Part shown: positions 44,581-54,900 of the stretch, piece by piece | How the letters are laid out: every line of letters starts with the position of its first letter | Position numbering within the stretch: position 1 is the stretch's first letter | DNA from: Burkholderiales bacterium | GTDB lineage: Bacteria; Pseudomonadota; Gammaproteobacteria; Burkholderiales; Burkholderiaceae_E | Direction of reading: 5' to 3' | DNA: 64,000 nt | NCBI GenBank assembly: GCA_026399875.1 | Contig: JAPLQF010000042.1 | Coordinates: forward strand, 248,009-312,008 | Notes under the pieces: generated by a model | Database searches by the model: none | What the model saw: only the letters and a program-made list of their open reading frames with translations | What the model was told of the DNA's origin: nothing | Program-made: the position numbers and the translations under genes

Positions 44581-45212
44581 TGACGTGGCAGGAGTATCAA
44601 GAGGCTGTCGCCGTGCTCTACGAGCAGGCAGACGGTTTTGGAAACGTCCGTAGGAATGTCATGGTGCCGGACAAAGTCACCGGTCAGCATCGGCAAATCG
44701 ATGTGCTCATCGAAATCGAGGCAAAGGGACACCCGCTAAAGATGCTCGTTGATGCCAAGTTTCACGCTGCCCCCATCGACGTGAGAGAGGTTGAATCTGT
44801 TCTCGCGCTTTCCGATGCAGTTGGCGCAAACAAGGCCATCGTCGTCGCAGCGAATGGCTGGACTGAGCCTGCCAAGAAGAAGGCCGAGCATGTTGGATGC
44901 GATCTCAGACTTCTTTCCGTGGAAGAAGCTTTGGATCTGATCGTTCCAGACAAATGGAAGATGTGTCCGTCCTGCGGTGCGGACTGCATTGTGCTTGACC
45001 AAGAAGGGGCCGTTGCTTTCGAGGGAGGTTCTTGGTTCTGGTGGCTTGCGGGGCAGTGTCGCGGATGTAGTTGTGCTCGTATCCACTGCCAAGATTGCGG
45101 AACGAAGGCATACATCGATCTCGGTCAATCCACGATCTGCGGATGCGGTCACCGTTGGGGAAGCACCGACAAAGGCGTCACGATTGCTTTCTCCGAGGAA
45201 CAGCCCGAATGA
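44577..45212 (+). CDS. Mrr-like restriction endonuclease with C-terminal zinc ribbon
   Basis: Protein of 211 residues. The N-terminal half is an Mrr/PD-(D/E)xK-type nuclease fold: MTWQEYQEAVAVLYEQADGF, RQIDVLIEIEAKGHPLKMLV leading to the catalytic-like DAKFH, then VVAANGWTEPAKKKAEHVGC. The C-terminal half has four CxxC-type pairs (CPSCGADC, CRGCSCARIHCQDCG, CGCGHRW), two zinc ribbons. It is locked between drmD and drmMI by ATGA overlaps on both sides. It is not part of the core DISARM set I know, and could supply the missing nuclease or a type IV (modified-DNA) activity. Composition is less GC-rich than drmD. Confidence 0.82.
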   Translation: MMTWQEYQEAVAVLYEQADGFGNVRRNVMVPDKVTGQHRQIDVLIEIEAKGHPLKMLVDAKFHAAPIDVREVESVLALSDAVGANKAIVVAANGWTEPAKKKAEHVGCDLRLLSVEEALDLIVPDKWKMCPSCGADCIVLDQEGAVAFEGGSWFWWLAGQCRGCSCARIHCQDCGTKAYIDLGQSTICGCGHRWGSTDKGVTIAFSEEQPE

Positions 45213-48200
45213 CGACGCTGATTCAACACCATGAATGGCTTTCCCTCATCGAGATCTCCGGCCCATTCGTCGCAGTTCCCGTCCTCAAAGAAGCCTTCCC
45301 GCAAGGCCTGGAAGAACTCGACGGCCTCAAGCGCAAACGGCTGCGGCAGGCCTACGATGAATGGCGCGAAGCCTTGGAGACGGATGATCCGCAGTTGCCG
45401 GAACTCCACACAGCATGGGTCGACGAAGTGCTTTCGCGCGGCCTGGAGCTCGATGAAGACGGACGAGCCAACGTCCTGAAGCGCACAGACTGGTGTATCG
45501 CCAACCTGCGGGTCAGCTTGCCTGAACATGCGGTGGCGCTGTCACCCGACTTGGCGGTGGTAGACGAGCAACGGGCGAACAAGCCCCTGATGCTCATCCA
45601 CACGTATTCGCAGGACACGGACCTCGACGCGCCGCAAAAGCTGGACGGCTGGACCGCCACGCCGGCGGAACGAATGGTGCAACTGTGCCGCGCCACAGGA
45701 TGCCGCCTCGCCCTGGTGACCAACGGCGAACGCTGGATGTTGATCGACGCACCCGTGGGCGCCGTTACGACGTTCGCCAGTTGGTACGCGCGCATCTGGG
45801 CCCAAGCGCCCATCACCCTGCAAGCGTTTGTTCACCTGTTGGGCATTCGTCGCTTCTTCGTCGACGAGGCCGAACAACTGCCCGCGCTGTTCGACCGATC
45901 ACTGAAGTATCAGGACGAGGTTACCGAAGCCTTGGGCGAGCAGGTGCGGCGCGCAGTCGAAGTGCTGATCCAGGCGCTCGACAAGGCTGACCAGGACCGC
46001 GATCGCGACCTCTTACGAGATGTGAAGGAGCCGGAGCTCTACGAAGCCGCGCTGACACTGATGATGCGGCTGGTCTTCCTGCTCGCAGCGGAAGAGCGTA
46101 GCCTCCTTCTCTTGGGCGACGAGCGCTACGAGTCCAACTACGCGATCTCGACATTGCGCATGCAGTTGCGCACCGAATCCGAAGAGATCCTTGAGCGGCG
46201 CTGGGATGCCTGGTCGCGTCTGCTGGCGACGTTCCGTGCAGTGTTCGGCGGCATCGAGCACGAGAACCTTCGCCTCCCAGCATTGGGCGGATCGCTGTTC
46301 GATCCGGATCGCTTTTCCTTCCTCGAAGGACGGGCCAAGGGCTCCAACTGGCGCACCGAGCCCGCAAAGCCGCTGCCCATCGACAACCGGACCGTCTTGC
46401 TGCTGCTCGAGGCCATCCAGCAGTTCCAGGGTCGGACACTCTCCTATCGAGCCTTGGACGTCGAACAGGTCGGCTACGTCTATGAAGGCCTCCTCGAACG
46501 CACCGTCAAGCGCACGGCAGAAGTCACGCTCGAACTCGACGGCACCAAGAACGCCAAGGCTCCGTGGATCAAATTGGCAGAGCTGGAATCGGCTGGACTC
46601 GAGGGCGCCGCTCGGCTCGCCGACTTGCTCCAGGATCGCTCTGGCAGTTCCGCCAGCCGCATCCGGAACGATCTCGTCAAACCTGTCGATGACGCTCTCG
46701 CCGATCGCCTGCTGGCAGCTTGCCACGGAGATTTCGGTCTCCGCGATCGCATCAAGCCCTTTGCACACTTGGTGCGTTCCGATCCATGGGGCTATCCACT
46801 CGTCTACCCAGCCGGAGCCTTCATCGTCACCACCGGCTCTGATCGGCGCGAGACCGGCACCCACTACACGCCGAAGTCGCTCACCGAGGCCATCGTTGCC
46901 GAGACGCTCACGCCCATCGCCTACGTCGGCCCGGCGCAGGGCACACCGCGCGCGGATTGGGCGTTGAAATTACCCGCCGAACTACTCGACCTGAAGATCT
47001 GCGACCCGGCCATGGGGTCGGGCGCGTTCCTCGTGCAAGCCTGCCGGTGGTTGGCTGACCGGCTGGTGGAGGCATGGGCGCAGGCCGAGGCACAGGGCCA
47101 CAGGTTTGGCGTCGATGGGAGGGTTATGGATGCCGACGCCAGCATTGAGCCACTGCCGCGCGACATTGAGTCTCGCACCGTCATTGCCCGCCGTCTCATC
47201 GCCGAACGTTGCCTCTATGGCGTCGACCTAAACCCACTGGCAGTCGAACTGGCCAAGCTCTCCATTTGGCTGGTGACGCTGGCCAAGGGGCGCCCCTTTG
47301 GCTTTCTCGACCACAACCTTCGCTGTGGTGATAGCTTGTTGGGTATCCATCGGCTGGATCAGCTCACCCAGCTTTCTATGAACCCGACCGGCCAAGGCCA
47401 GCTACGCCTTTTCGGCCAGAACGTCGAGCAAGCTGTGCGCGAGGCCATCGAACTGCGCTCGCGCCTGCGTGAAATGCCCATCCGAGACATCCGCGATGTG
47501 GAGGCGATGGCGCATCTGGACGCCGACGCACGTCGCAGACTCGAAGTGCCAGAAAGCATCGCCGATGCATTCATCGGACAGGTGTTTGCGTCTGGCGGCA
47601 CTGGCGCGGGACTGGAAAACACGCTGGCGTCTCTAGCCATTCAGGCCGGACAAGCCATCGACGGCGACCAAGACGTGCTCGAATCTATGCGCCGGAGGTC
47701 GGTTGCTGCACTCTCGATTGATATGCCCACCAACAGGCCGGTGCGGCGGCCTTTCCATTGGCCGTTGGAGTTTTCGGAGGTCTTTCACTCTGATAGGCAT
47801 GGCTTTGATTTGATCGTAGGAAATCCACCCTTCTTGGGTGGGAAGCAAATGCCTACTCGCCTCGGGCCAAGTTACTGCGAAGCCTTGAAAGCATTCTTCA
47901 CCGACTCCAAGGGTGCTGCCGATCTCGTCGCGTATTTCTTTCGTCGGGCATTCGATCTGCTTGCCGGAAATGGATGCCTGGGGCTACTTGCGACAAAGAG
48001 CATTGCCGAAACAGCAACGCGATCGGTTGGACTCGATCCCATCCTTAATGGCGGTGGCGAGGTGTATTTTGCGAAAACTGGCCTACCTTGGCCGGGTGGC
48101 GCCTCAGTGGTTGTTTCTATCGTCCTCATCGTCAAGGGCAAGTGGCTCGGGCAGAGATTATTGAATGGTCAACTCGTATCTGAGATTAACTCTTCTCTGA

Positions 48201-49510
48201 GCAGTCATGTTGATTTCGGAGCGATGAAGCGCTTGTCGCATGGAATCAATTACAGCGAGGGCGTCAAACTGTACGGCTCAGCATTCATCAAGACAAAAGA
48301 TGAGGTGGCTGAGATTCGCTCTCTGAATTCGGGGCTGGATAAGTATCTTCGGCGTTACGTGAATGGGGACGTCCTGAACGGGACGCCAAATATAGATGGC
48401 GGACTGTTCGCTATCGACTTTGGGGACCGAGATAGACATCAAATCGAAGGCTGCGACGAAATCGTCGAAGAGCTTACGCTTAATGTTGCCGAAGAGCGTT
48501 CAAACCAGACAAGGCAGGTTCACGAACACCGACCTTGGCTGCATTGGGACAAACGGCTCGTGTTTATGGAGTCTGCTCGCAAGCTCTCTCGGATCATCGC
48601 CTGCGTGATTGTTCAGCGGCACTTGGTTTTCGAATTCGTTTCCCCAGATGACTTGTATACCCATGGCATTAAGCTCTTCGCGGACGAGCGTCCAAGCCTT
48701 TTCGCTTTTCTTCAATCGAGCATCCACGAAATTTGGGTTCGAGGTGCATCGTCAAAGCTTGGAAATAGTGTTCGCTACAGCACTTCGACTAGCTTTGACA
48801 CTTTTCCATTTGTTACGACAGCATTATCGTGCGAGTCACTGATAAATCTTGGAGAGAAATACAGCAAGGTGCGCCGGAGCGTTGCGATCGAAATGAGCGT
48901 GGGGCTGACTGAGCTGTACAACGTGTTTCATGACCCGTCTGAAACGGCTGTTGGAATTCGGACTCTTCGGGATTTTCATAGGAATCTCGACGAGGCTGTC
49001 GCAGCTGCCTATGGATGGGAGGATCTTGATCTCGACCATGGGTTCCACGAGATGCCGTATCTCCCAGAGAATGACTGCATGCGTTTCACCATTGGCGAAA
49101 CCGCGCAGCTTGAAGTGTTGCGGCGCTTATCGGAGTTGAACCGTCAGCGTTACGAGGAAGAAGTCGCCAGAGGGCTGCATACAGACCCATCCCCGCGTGC
49201 TTTGACCCGTGCTCCGCGCGCCTCTAGCGCCGCGAGTGCTCAACCCTCGTTCGACTTCGAAGCCATGGCCGCGACCGCCGTCGATGGCATGACCCCGGCT
49301 ACGGCGATCATCGGCTTCCTGGGCGCACACGCTGGATGGCATGCCAAGGCAGATGTCCTCGCGGCCACAGGCATCACAGACGGACAGTGGAACGCCGCGA
49401 TAGCCGACCTGATCGCAAGCAGCAGAGTCGAGCGCCGTGGCGAGAGGCGTGGCGCACGTTATCGCATCCAGCAGGGTCACCGGGACGACCATCACGAGGG
49501 GGCTTCATGA
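45209..49510 (+). CDS. drmMI: DrmMI, adenine-specific DNA methyltransferase of class 1 DISARM
   Basis: Protein of 1433 residues starting at ATG 45209 (MTTLIQHHEWLSL), overlapping the previous stop. The large N-terminal region (1-580) has a nuclease/helical character as in type IIG and BREX-type methylases. The catalytic part has motif I DPAMGSGAFLVQACRW near 600 and motif IV GNPPFLGGK near 870, the NPPF of N6-adenine methylases. Residues about 900-1300 are the target-recognition region; its DNA is visibly richer in A/T. A Ser/Ala linker and a small helical domain end the protein. It should mark host DNA so that DISARM spares it. Confidence 0.9.
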   Translation: MTTLIQHHEWLSLIEISGPFVAVPVLKEAFPQGLEELDGLKRKRLRQAYDEWREALETDDPQLPELHTAWVDEVLSRGLELDEDGRANVLKRTDWCIANLRVSLPEHAVALSPDLAVVDEQRANKPLMLIHTYSQDTDLDAPQKLDGWTATPAERMVQLCRATGCRLALVTNGERWMLIDAPVGAVTTFASWYARIWAQAPITLQAFVHLLGIRRFFVDEAEQLPALFDRSLKYQDEVTEALGEQVRRAVEVLIQALDKADQDRDRDLLRDVKEPELYEAALTLMMRLVFLLAAEERSLLLLGDERYESNYAISTLRMQLRTESEEILERRWDAWSRLLATFRAVFGGIEHENLRLPALGGSLFDPDRFSFLEGRAKGSNWRTEPAKPLPIDNRTVLLLLEAIQQFQGRTLSYRALDVEQVGYVYEGLLERTVKRTAEVTLELDGTKNAKAPWIKLAELESAGLEGAARLADLLQDRSGSSASRIRNDLVKPVDDALADRLLAACHGDFGLRDRIKPFAHLVRSDPWGYPLVYPAGAFIVTTGSDRRETGTHYTPKSLTEAIVAETLTPIAYVGPAQGTPRADWALKLPAELLDLKICDPAMGSGAFLVQACRWLADRLVEAWAQAEAQGHRFGVDGRVMDADASIEPLPRDIESRTVIARRLIAERCLYGVDLNPLAVELAKLSIWLVTLAKGRPFGFLDHNLRCGDSLLGIHRLDQLTQLSMNPTGQGQLRLFGQNVEQAVREAIELRSRLREMPIRDIRDVEAMAHLDADARRRLEVPESIADAFIGQVFASGGTGAGLENTLASLAIQAGQAIDGDQDVLESMRRRSVAALSIDMPTNRPVRRPFHWPLEFSEVFHSDRHGFDLIVGNPPFLGGKQMPTRLGPSYCEALKAFFTDSKGAADLVAYFFRRAFDLLAGNGCLGLLATKSIAETATRSVGLDPILNGGGEVYFAKTGLPWPGGASVVVSIVLIVKGKWLGQRLLNGQLVSEINSSLSSHVDFGAMKRLSHGINYSEGVKLYGSAFIKTKDEVAEIRSLNSGLDKYLRRYVNGDVLNGTPNIDGGLFAIDFGDRDRHQIEGCDEIVEELTLNVAEERSNQTRQVHEHRPWLHWDKRLVFMESARKLSRIIACVIVQRHLVFEFVSPDDLYTHGIKLFADERPSLFAFLQSSIHEIWVRGASSKLGNSVRYSTSTSFDTFPFVTTALSCESLINLGEKYSKVRRSVAIEMSVGLTELYNVFHDPSETAVGIRTLRDFHRNLDEAVAAAYGWEDLDLDHGFHEMPYLPENDCMRFTIGETAQLEVLRRLSELNRQRYEEEVARGLHTDPSPRALTRAPRASSAASAQPSFDFEAMAATAVDGMTPATAIIGFLGAHAGWHAKADVLAATGITDGQWNAAIADLIASSRVERRGERRGARYRIQQGHRDDHHEGAS

Positions 49511-49586
49511 CTCGAACCCAAGTCATGCCGACGTTCGAGTTGACCGTCGCTGCAAATAGATCACATCGCACACGGAGAGCCCGTCT

Positions 49587-51002
49587 ATGACGAAACCTAG
49601 CACTGATACAGCTCAGGCAAGCCCGACGAAGCAGTTCTTCGTGTCGATGCTCACGCGCGACATCAGTCTCGCCGATGCGATTCTCGACCTGCTCGACAAC
49701 TGCCTCGATGGCGCAATGCGGCTAGCCAACGGAAGTGGCGTCGATTACGTCAAGCATTTCGTGGACATCGAAATCGCCGAAGACCACTTCTCCATTGCCG
49801 ACAACTGCGGCGGTATTCCGCGTGACGTTGCCAAGAACTACGCGTTCAAGATGGGGCGTGAACCCGATGACGACCGCGATTCAGATGCCGAAACCATCGG
49901 CATGTACGGCGTCGGCATGAAGCGCGCGATCTTCAAAATGGGGCGCAATGCGTTGGTGCGGACGCGGCATGGCGAGGACACGTTCGAGGTGCCGATCACA
50001 TCGGAATGGCTGGATGCCAAGAACTGGGAACCGCTTCCCATCAATGAGCCGACCGAAGCAAAGGAGCGGCTCGACGAGCCCGGCACCACGATTTACGTCA
50101 CCGACCTGTACGAAGGCGTCTCGCGGCACTTCGCCAATGGAGCCTTCGAGAACGAGGTACGCACCGCGATAGCGGAGCACTTCACCATGTTCATCCAATG
50201 GGGGCTGAGGGTCAAACTCAACGGAATACCCGTGGAGTCGGTCCGTGTCGAGGTGCTCGTTTCGACAGACGAGAAGAGCCCTGCCCCTTACATCTACCAG
50301 AAGACGATCGACGGCGTGCTCGTCTCGATCACCGTCGGCCTCAATACGGGGAAGAGTCTTGGAGATGAAGATGAGGACGACGCGGGATTTGAACGTGACC
50401 GTTCGTCTGCCACTGCCGGCTGGACGGTGCTTTGCAACGACCGTGCGGTCATCGTTGGGGATAAAGGTCGTCTGACGGGCTGGGGCGACGGCATTCCGCT
50501 ATACCACCCGCAGTTTGCCATCATCACCGGCATCATCGAGTTCCGTTCCAAACACGCCGACAAACTGCCGGTCACGACGACGAAGCGTGCACTCGATACC
50601 TCGTCGAACGTCTGGCTGGAATCCCTCGTCAAGATGAAAGAGGGTATGCGCATCTGGATTTCGTACACGAACCAGTGGAAGAACCATCCGCGCGCCGATC
50701 AGTCGAGTCATTGGGAGTCTGCGAAGCCGATGCCGTTGAGCCGTGCCATTGAGGTCGTGTCCGCTCGCAGCGCCACGAGAAAGATTGCTGGCGCGATCGA
50801 ATTCAACCCACAGAAGGCAAAGGTCTTGCCGGAGCCGGAGGACAAGAAACCATCGTCCCGAAAGATCGTTTTTTCGCGGCCTGCTGAGGAAGTGCGGCTC
50901 GTCTCCAAGCTGCTGTTCGATGACCCGGATGAAAAGCCCGGCATCGTCGGCGACAGGTGCTTCGAGATGCAGCTCACGAAGGCCAAGAGGCAGGAGAGCT
51001 AA
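49587..51002 (+). CDS. GHKL (HSP90/MORC-like) ATPase embedded in the DISARM operon
   Basis: Protein of 471 residues. The Bergerat ATP-binding site is clear: N-box AILDLLDNCLDGA (about 31-43; Asp takes the place of the usual catalytic Glu), G1 IADNCGGIP (about 70) and G2 IGMYGVGMKRAIFKMG (about 104). A second, transducer-like domain follows (about 200-380), ending in the conserved TTTKRALDTSSNVW. The layout resembles prokaryotic MORC-type proteins known from restriction-linked clusters. It lies 76 bases after drmMI and 3 bases before the next gene. Not a core DISARM component. Confidence 0.83.
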   Translation: MTKPSTDTAQASPTKQFFVSMLTRDISLADAILDLLDNCLDGAMRLANGSGVDYVKHFVDIEIAEDHFSIADNCGGIPRDVAKNYAFKMGREPDDDRDSDAETIGMYGVGMKRAIFKMGRNALVRTRHGEDTFEVPITSEWLDAKNWEPLPINEPTEAKERLDEPGTTIYVTDLYEGVSRHFANGAFENEVRTAIAEHFTMFIQWGLRVKLNGIPVESVRVEVLVSTDEKSPAPYIYQKTIDGVLVSITVGLNTGKSLGDEDEDDAGFERDRSSATAGWTVLCNDRAVIVGDKGRLTGWGDGIPLYHPQFAIITGIIEFRSKHADKLPVTTTKRALDTSSNVWLESLVKMKEGMRIWISYTNQWKNHPRADQSSHWESAKPMPLSRAIEVVSARSATRKIAGAIEFNPQKAKVLPEPEDKKPSSRKIVFSRPAEEVRLVSKLLFDDPDEKPGIVGDRCFEMQLTKAKRQES

Positions 51003-51005
51003 ACG

Positions 51006-51959
51006 ATGAGTACTGGATCGTCGCTACCGTACCGGTTACGGCCTAACAAAGCCGTGGATCGGGAGCTGTTCCTGTCGCTGCTGATGCGGCTGGCTCCGAA
51101 ACTATTACTCGAAACATATCACTACGTCGGGCTTGGCGGCCCTTTTCTCGAAGACTTCCGGCTAATCCACGGTCGAATTGGCATCGCCAAGATGACCTGT
51201 ATCGAGACAGAGGAGCAGGTTCACAAGCGTCAACTTTTCAATCGGCCTATCGCCTCGATCGAGTGCGTCCACAAGAGTCTCGAAGACTATTTGGACGAAA
51301 CCAATATCGATTCGCCTGCGATCATCTGGTTCGACTACACGGAACCAAAAGGCATCACTTCGCAGATTGAGCGTTTCGCGCGGACCATTGGCACCGTGCC
51401 GATCGGCAGCGTTTTGCGGATCACTCTGAATGCAAATCCTAGTTCTCTCGGCAGGCCAGACGGAAATCTTTCAGAAGCAGAGCTTATGGAGTGGCGACTT
51501 CAGGCATTCCAAAGGCGACTCGGTGCGCTTTTCCCAAATGGACTAATCGCAGACGGGATGAAGCAGGAGAACTTCGGGAAAAGCTTGCTACATGCGCTCA
51601 AGCTGGCAGTTGAGAAGGAAGTTCTCAGTTTTCGAGATCGCCACATCGTTTGGGCACTGGCCACCCACTACGCCGACGGGCAGGCGATGGTGACGGCGAC
51701 CCTCGTGGTCTGCCAGAACGACGACAAGACCATGGAGGAAGTGGTGAGGGCATGGGAGTTCTATGCGACGACCGATACGCCGCATCGAGTCGATTTGCCT
51801 GCGCTCTCGACGCTGGAGCGGCTGACGATGGAATCGAACGACGACGCCCAGGCCATGATGGGGTTCGAGTTGCCGACGTCGAACATGGGCGAAAACCCGT
51901 TCGACGTGTTCAAGAAGTTCTACCGCATCTATCCGCATTTCTCGCGGGTCGAACTTTAG
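51006..51959 (+). CDS. Rossmann-fold methyltransferase-like protein
   Basis: Protein of 317 residues. YHYVGLGGPFLEDFRLIHGR is a plausible motif I for a Rossmann fold, followed by KMTCIETEEQVHKRQLF (acidic residue at the end of strand 2) and AIIWFDYTEPKGITSQIERF (strand 4 with D-Y). It resembles the putative O-methyltransferase family often found next to GHKL ATPases. Substrate unknown: DNA, RNA, protein or small molecule are all possible. It starts 3 bases after the ATPase gene, so the pair is probably one functional unit. Confidence 0.65.
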   Translation: MSTGSSLPYRLRPNKAVDRELFLSLLMRLAPKLLLETYHYVGLGGPFLEDFRLIHGRIGIAKMTCIETEEQVHKRQLFNRPIASIECVHKSLEDYLDETNIDSPAIIWFDYTEPKGITSQIERFARTIGTVPIGSVLRITLNANPSSLGRPDGNLSEAELMEWRLQAFQRRLGALFPNGLIADGMKQENFGKSLLHALKLAVEKEVLSFRDRHIVWALATHYADGQAMVTATLVVCQNDDKTMEEVVRAWEFYATTDTPHRVDLPALSTLERLTMESNDDAQAMMGFELPTSNMGENPFDVFKKFYRIYPHFSRVEL

Positions 51960-51983
51960 TCCGTGGATTCGAGGCTCCAGAAC

Positions 51984-54900
51984 ATGACGACAACACCCGC
52001 CGCATGGATCGCCATCGACCACAGGCTCAACGGCGATCCCGGGCTCACGCCCTATGTCCTCACATTGACTGGCCAGCGGTCCACCTACGAGGCCGTCGCC
52101 GCCGAAGACTGGGTGCTGATACTGAGCGCCTCAGGCGAAGTAACCCGTGTGGGGCGCGTGCTCCGACTGCGATCAAATCTTGAGATCACGAAGCTGTACT
52201 TCGACCGGATGTCGCATATCGAACCACTCGTCACGGTCGGGAGCACATCGCTGAGCCCTCCGTCGTCGGGGAGTGTCGGCCGAGTTCAATGGACTGATTT
52301 CGTCGAGACACTGACCAAGGTGCTGCACAAGCCAATCGCCGATGTTCCGACAATCGCCGATCAGACTTACATCCGTGAGCTTCTGCAGTTCGCGGTGGTC
52401 GATGACCTGCTCGGCCCTGCTGGCGGCCCCCGTGAGCGCATCGTCGACATGGGAGTGCGTGACCGGTATCTGGTGGGAAAGCTGGCACCGCGTGAAGCTG
52501 CGCAGGGTGGCATCGAGGGGCTCCAAGGCCCATTGGCGAGCGACGATGCCGAGGAACCCACGGATCCGGCGGTTCCCGGTCAGCACGAACCTGGCGCGGA
52601 GTTTGGGACGGTGACTGGCCGCGTCGAGCCCGAGTCTGATGCCACCGACGAGATCGATGCATCCAGCAACCAGTCGCTGGTGCCGAGCAGCCTCGGGATG
52701 ACCTTCTGCGTCGACGGTGATGCTGACCGGATAGAGGTCGACGTGCGCTGGGGCCGCTATGAGCGCAGTGACGATCATGAGATCTTCCGCACGCGCAAGA
52801 ACAGGGAATCAGGCGCCGAGGAACAGACCAAGGCCAAGGTCTGGCAGCGCATTCCTTGTGGCGGAAAGTTCGTGCTGCCGCTCGCTGAAGGGGTGATTGC
52901 ACCCAGGGCACCTGACAAGACCTACGCCGAAGTGCGCGTGCAAGGCTCGGTTCGAGCCAAGAACGCGAACGGTGATCGTCTCGTCACACTGTTTCTGGTC
53001 AACGCCCAGGACGAGCCCGAGACCAACCGTGACATGGCCTGGGTGTTCCAGCCGGAGTTGATGGTTCGCGCCGTCCCCGAGGCGAGCAACCACGCGATCT
53101 TTCGCCGCCGACCGGTTCTCGACGCAGACGGCTCGGATCCAGAGCGTGAAGCGCTGGAGATGATCTACCGCAATCGGGTGGAGTTTGCGGTCGGGCATGG
53201 CGTTGCCATCCACGCCGTGACGGCGGAAGACGTGACGCTGGCCACCGAAGTGCGTACGACCGTCATGCCTCAGTACGAGGTACAGGTCACCGAGACCCCA
53301 GGGTTGGACGTCTCTGATCGCCCCGCCATGAAGGAGATGGTCAGTAGCGGTCTGCTCGACATGCAGAACCTCGCAACTCTGGATGTCGGCGCGCTGGGCG
53401 ATGCGTTGAACATGTTGACTACGGACTACGCGGCCTGGATCGAAGAGCAACGTGGTCGGATCGGTGCTGACGTTCTTGGCCACGACGCGCAGGCGCACCA
53501 GGCCGTGGCGCGATGCAAGGACATCCTGTTGCGACTACAGCAAGGCATCGACACCTTGAAGAGCGACAAGAACGCCCTCGCTGCTTTCCGATTTGCCAAT
53601 CGGGCGATGGCCACTCAGCGCGTGCGAAGCCAGTACGCGCTGGAGGTTCGACGGGGCAAGGCCGTCACCGTCGAACAATTCGATGTCTTGAAGAACCGCA
53701 GTTGGCGCCCGTTCCAGCTGGCGTTCCTGCTGTTGTCCATCCCTTCGCTTGCCGATCCATTGCATCCGGACCGGGTCCAACCGGTCGATGCTTACGCCGA
53801 CCTACTTTGGTTCCCAACCGGCGGCGGAAAGACCGAGGCCTACCTGGGTGTGGCGGCGTTCACGATGGCCATACGCCGCATGCAGGGAAACCTGGGCGGA
53901 TACGACGGTTCGCGAGGTCTGGCCGTGATCATGCGGTACACGCTGCGCTTGCTGACTCTGCAGCAGTTCCAACGCGCCACTGCCTTGATCTGTGCGATGG
54001 AAGTGCTTCGTCGCGAGGCTATGGTGGCCGGCGACAAAGTTCTCGGTGCAGAACCCTTCACCATCGGCCTGTGGGTGGGCAACAAGGTCACGCCTGGGAC
54101 GACCGAAGACAGCCATCGTGCCATCGAGGACATCCGCAACCCCGGCAAGTACAACGCGGGTGCGGCGTCTCCCGCGCAGCTCACCAGTTGTCCGTGGTGC
54201 GGATCTGAAGTCTCGCCTGGCCGCGATGTCGAAGTCGACAAGGGTCGTGGCCGCACGTTCCTCTACTGCGGCGACAAGATCGGGCGCTGCGATTTCTCCA
54301 AAGGGAAGTCCAGCAAGCTCCCTCACGCCGGCCTGCCGGTGTTGGTCGTCGACGAGGAGATCTACCACCGCCCACCCACGATGATGATTGCCACCGTGGA
54401 CAAGTTCGCCATGATGGCGTGGCGCGGCCAGGTGCGAACGCTTTTCGGCCGAGTAGGCCAAGAGTGTGATCGGCATGGTCTGCTCTGGCAGGGCGCGGAT
54501 TGCAACGGCAACCATCAAGCCGGCAAGGGCCTGACCGCCGCCAAGGTCAAGAACATCAGCCCGATCCGTCCACCGGACCTGATCATCCAGGACGAGTTCC
54601 ATCTGATCAGTGGGCCACTTGGAACCATGGTGGGCCTTTACGAGACTGCCGTCGACGAGCTTTGCAGCTGGAAGCTGGGCGATCAGATGATCAAGCCGAA
54701 GATCATCGCCTCCACTGCGACCGTGCGAAAAGCGCAAGCACAGGTAAACAACGTCTTCATGCGGCGGGTGTCGGTGTTCCCCCCGCACGGGCTGGATGTC
54801 GAGGACAACTATTTCTCCGTTCAACGCCCGATCGCAGACAAGCCAGGTCGCCGCTATCTGGGCGTGTGCTCCCCGGGGAGTTCGCGCCCAGCGATGTTGA

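Noticed and set aside
45071-45208. Upstream extension of DrmMI
   Set aside because: It lies inside the Mrr-like gene; ATG 45209 with ATGA overlap is the natural start.
39902-45212. Independent type II restriction-modification or BREX system
   Set aside because: No type II endonuclease, no BrxC/PglY, PglZ or BrxL was seen, and drmA, drmB and drmC identify DISARM.
51963-51983. GTG start seven codons upstream for drmA
   Set aside because: No ribosome site before it, while ATG 51984 has GAGG at a good distance.
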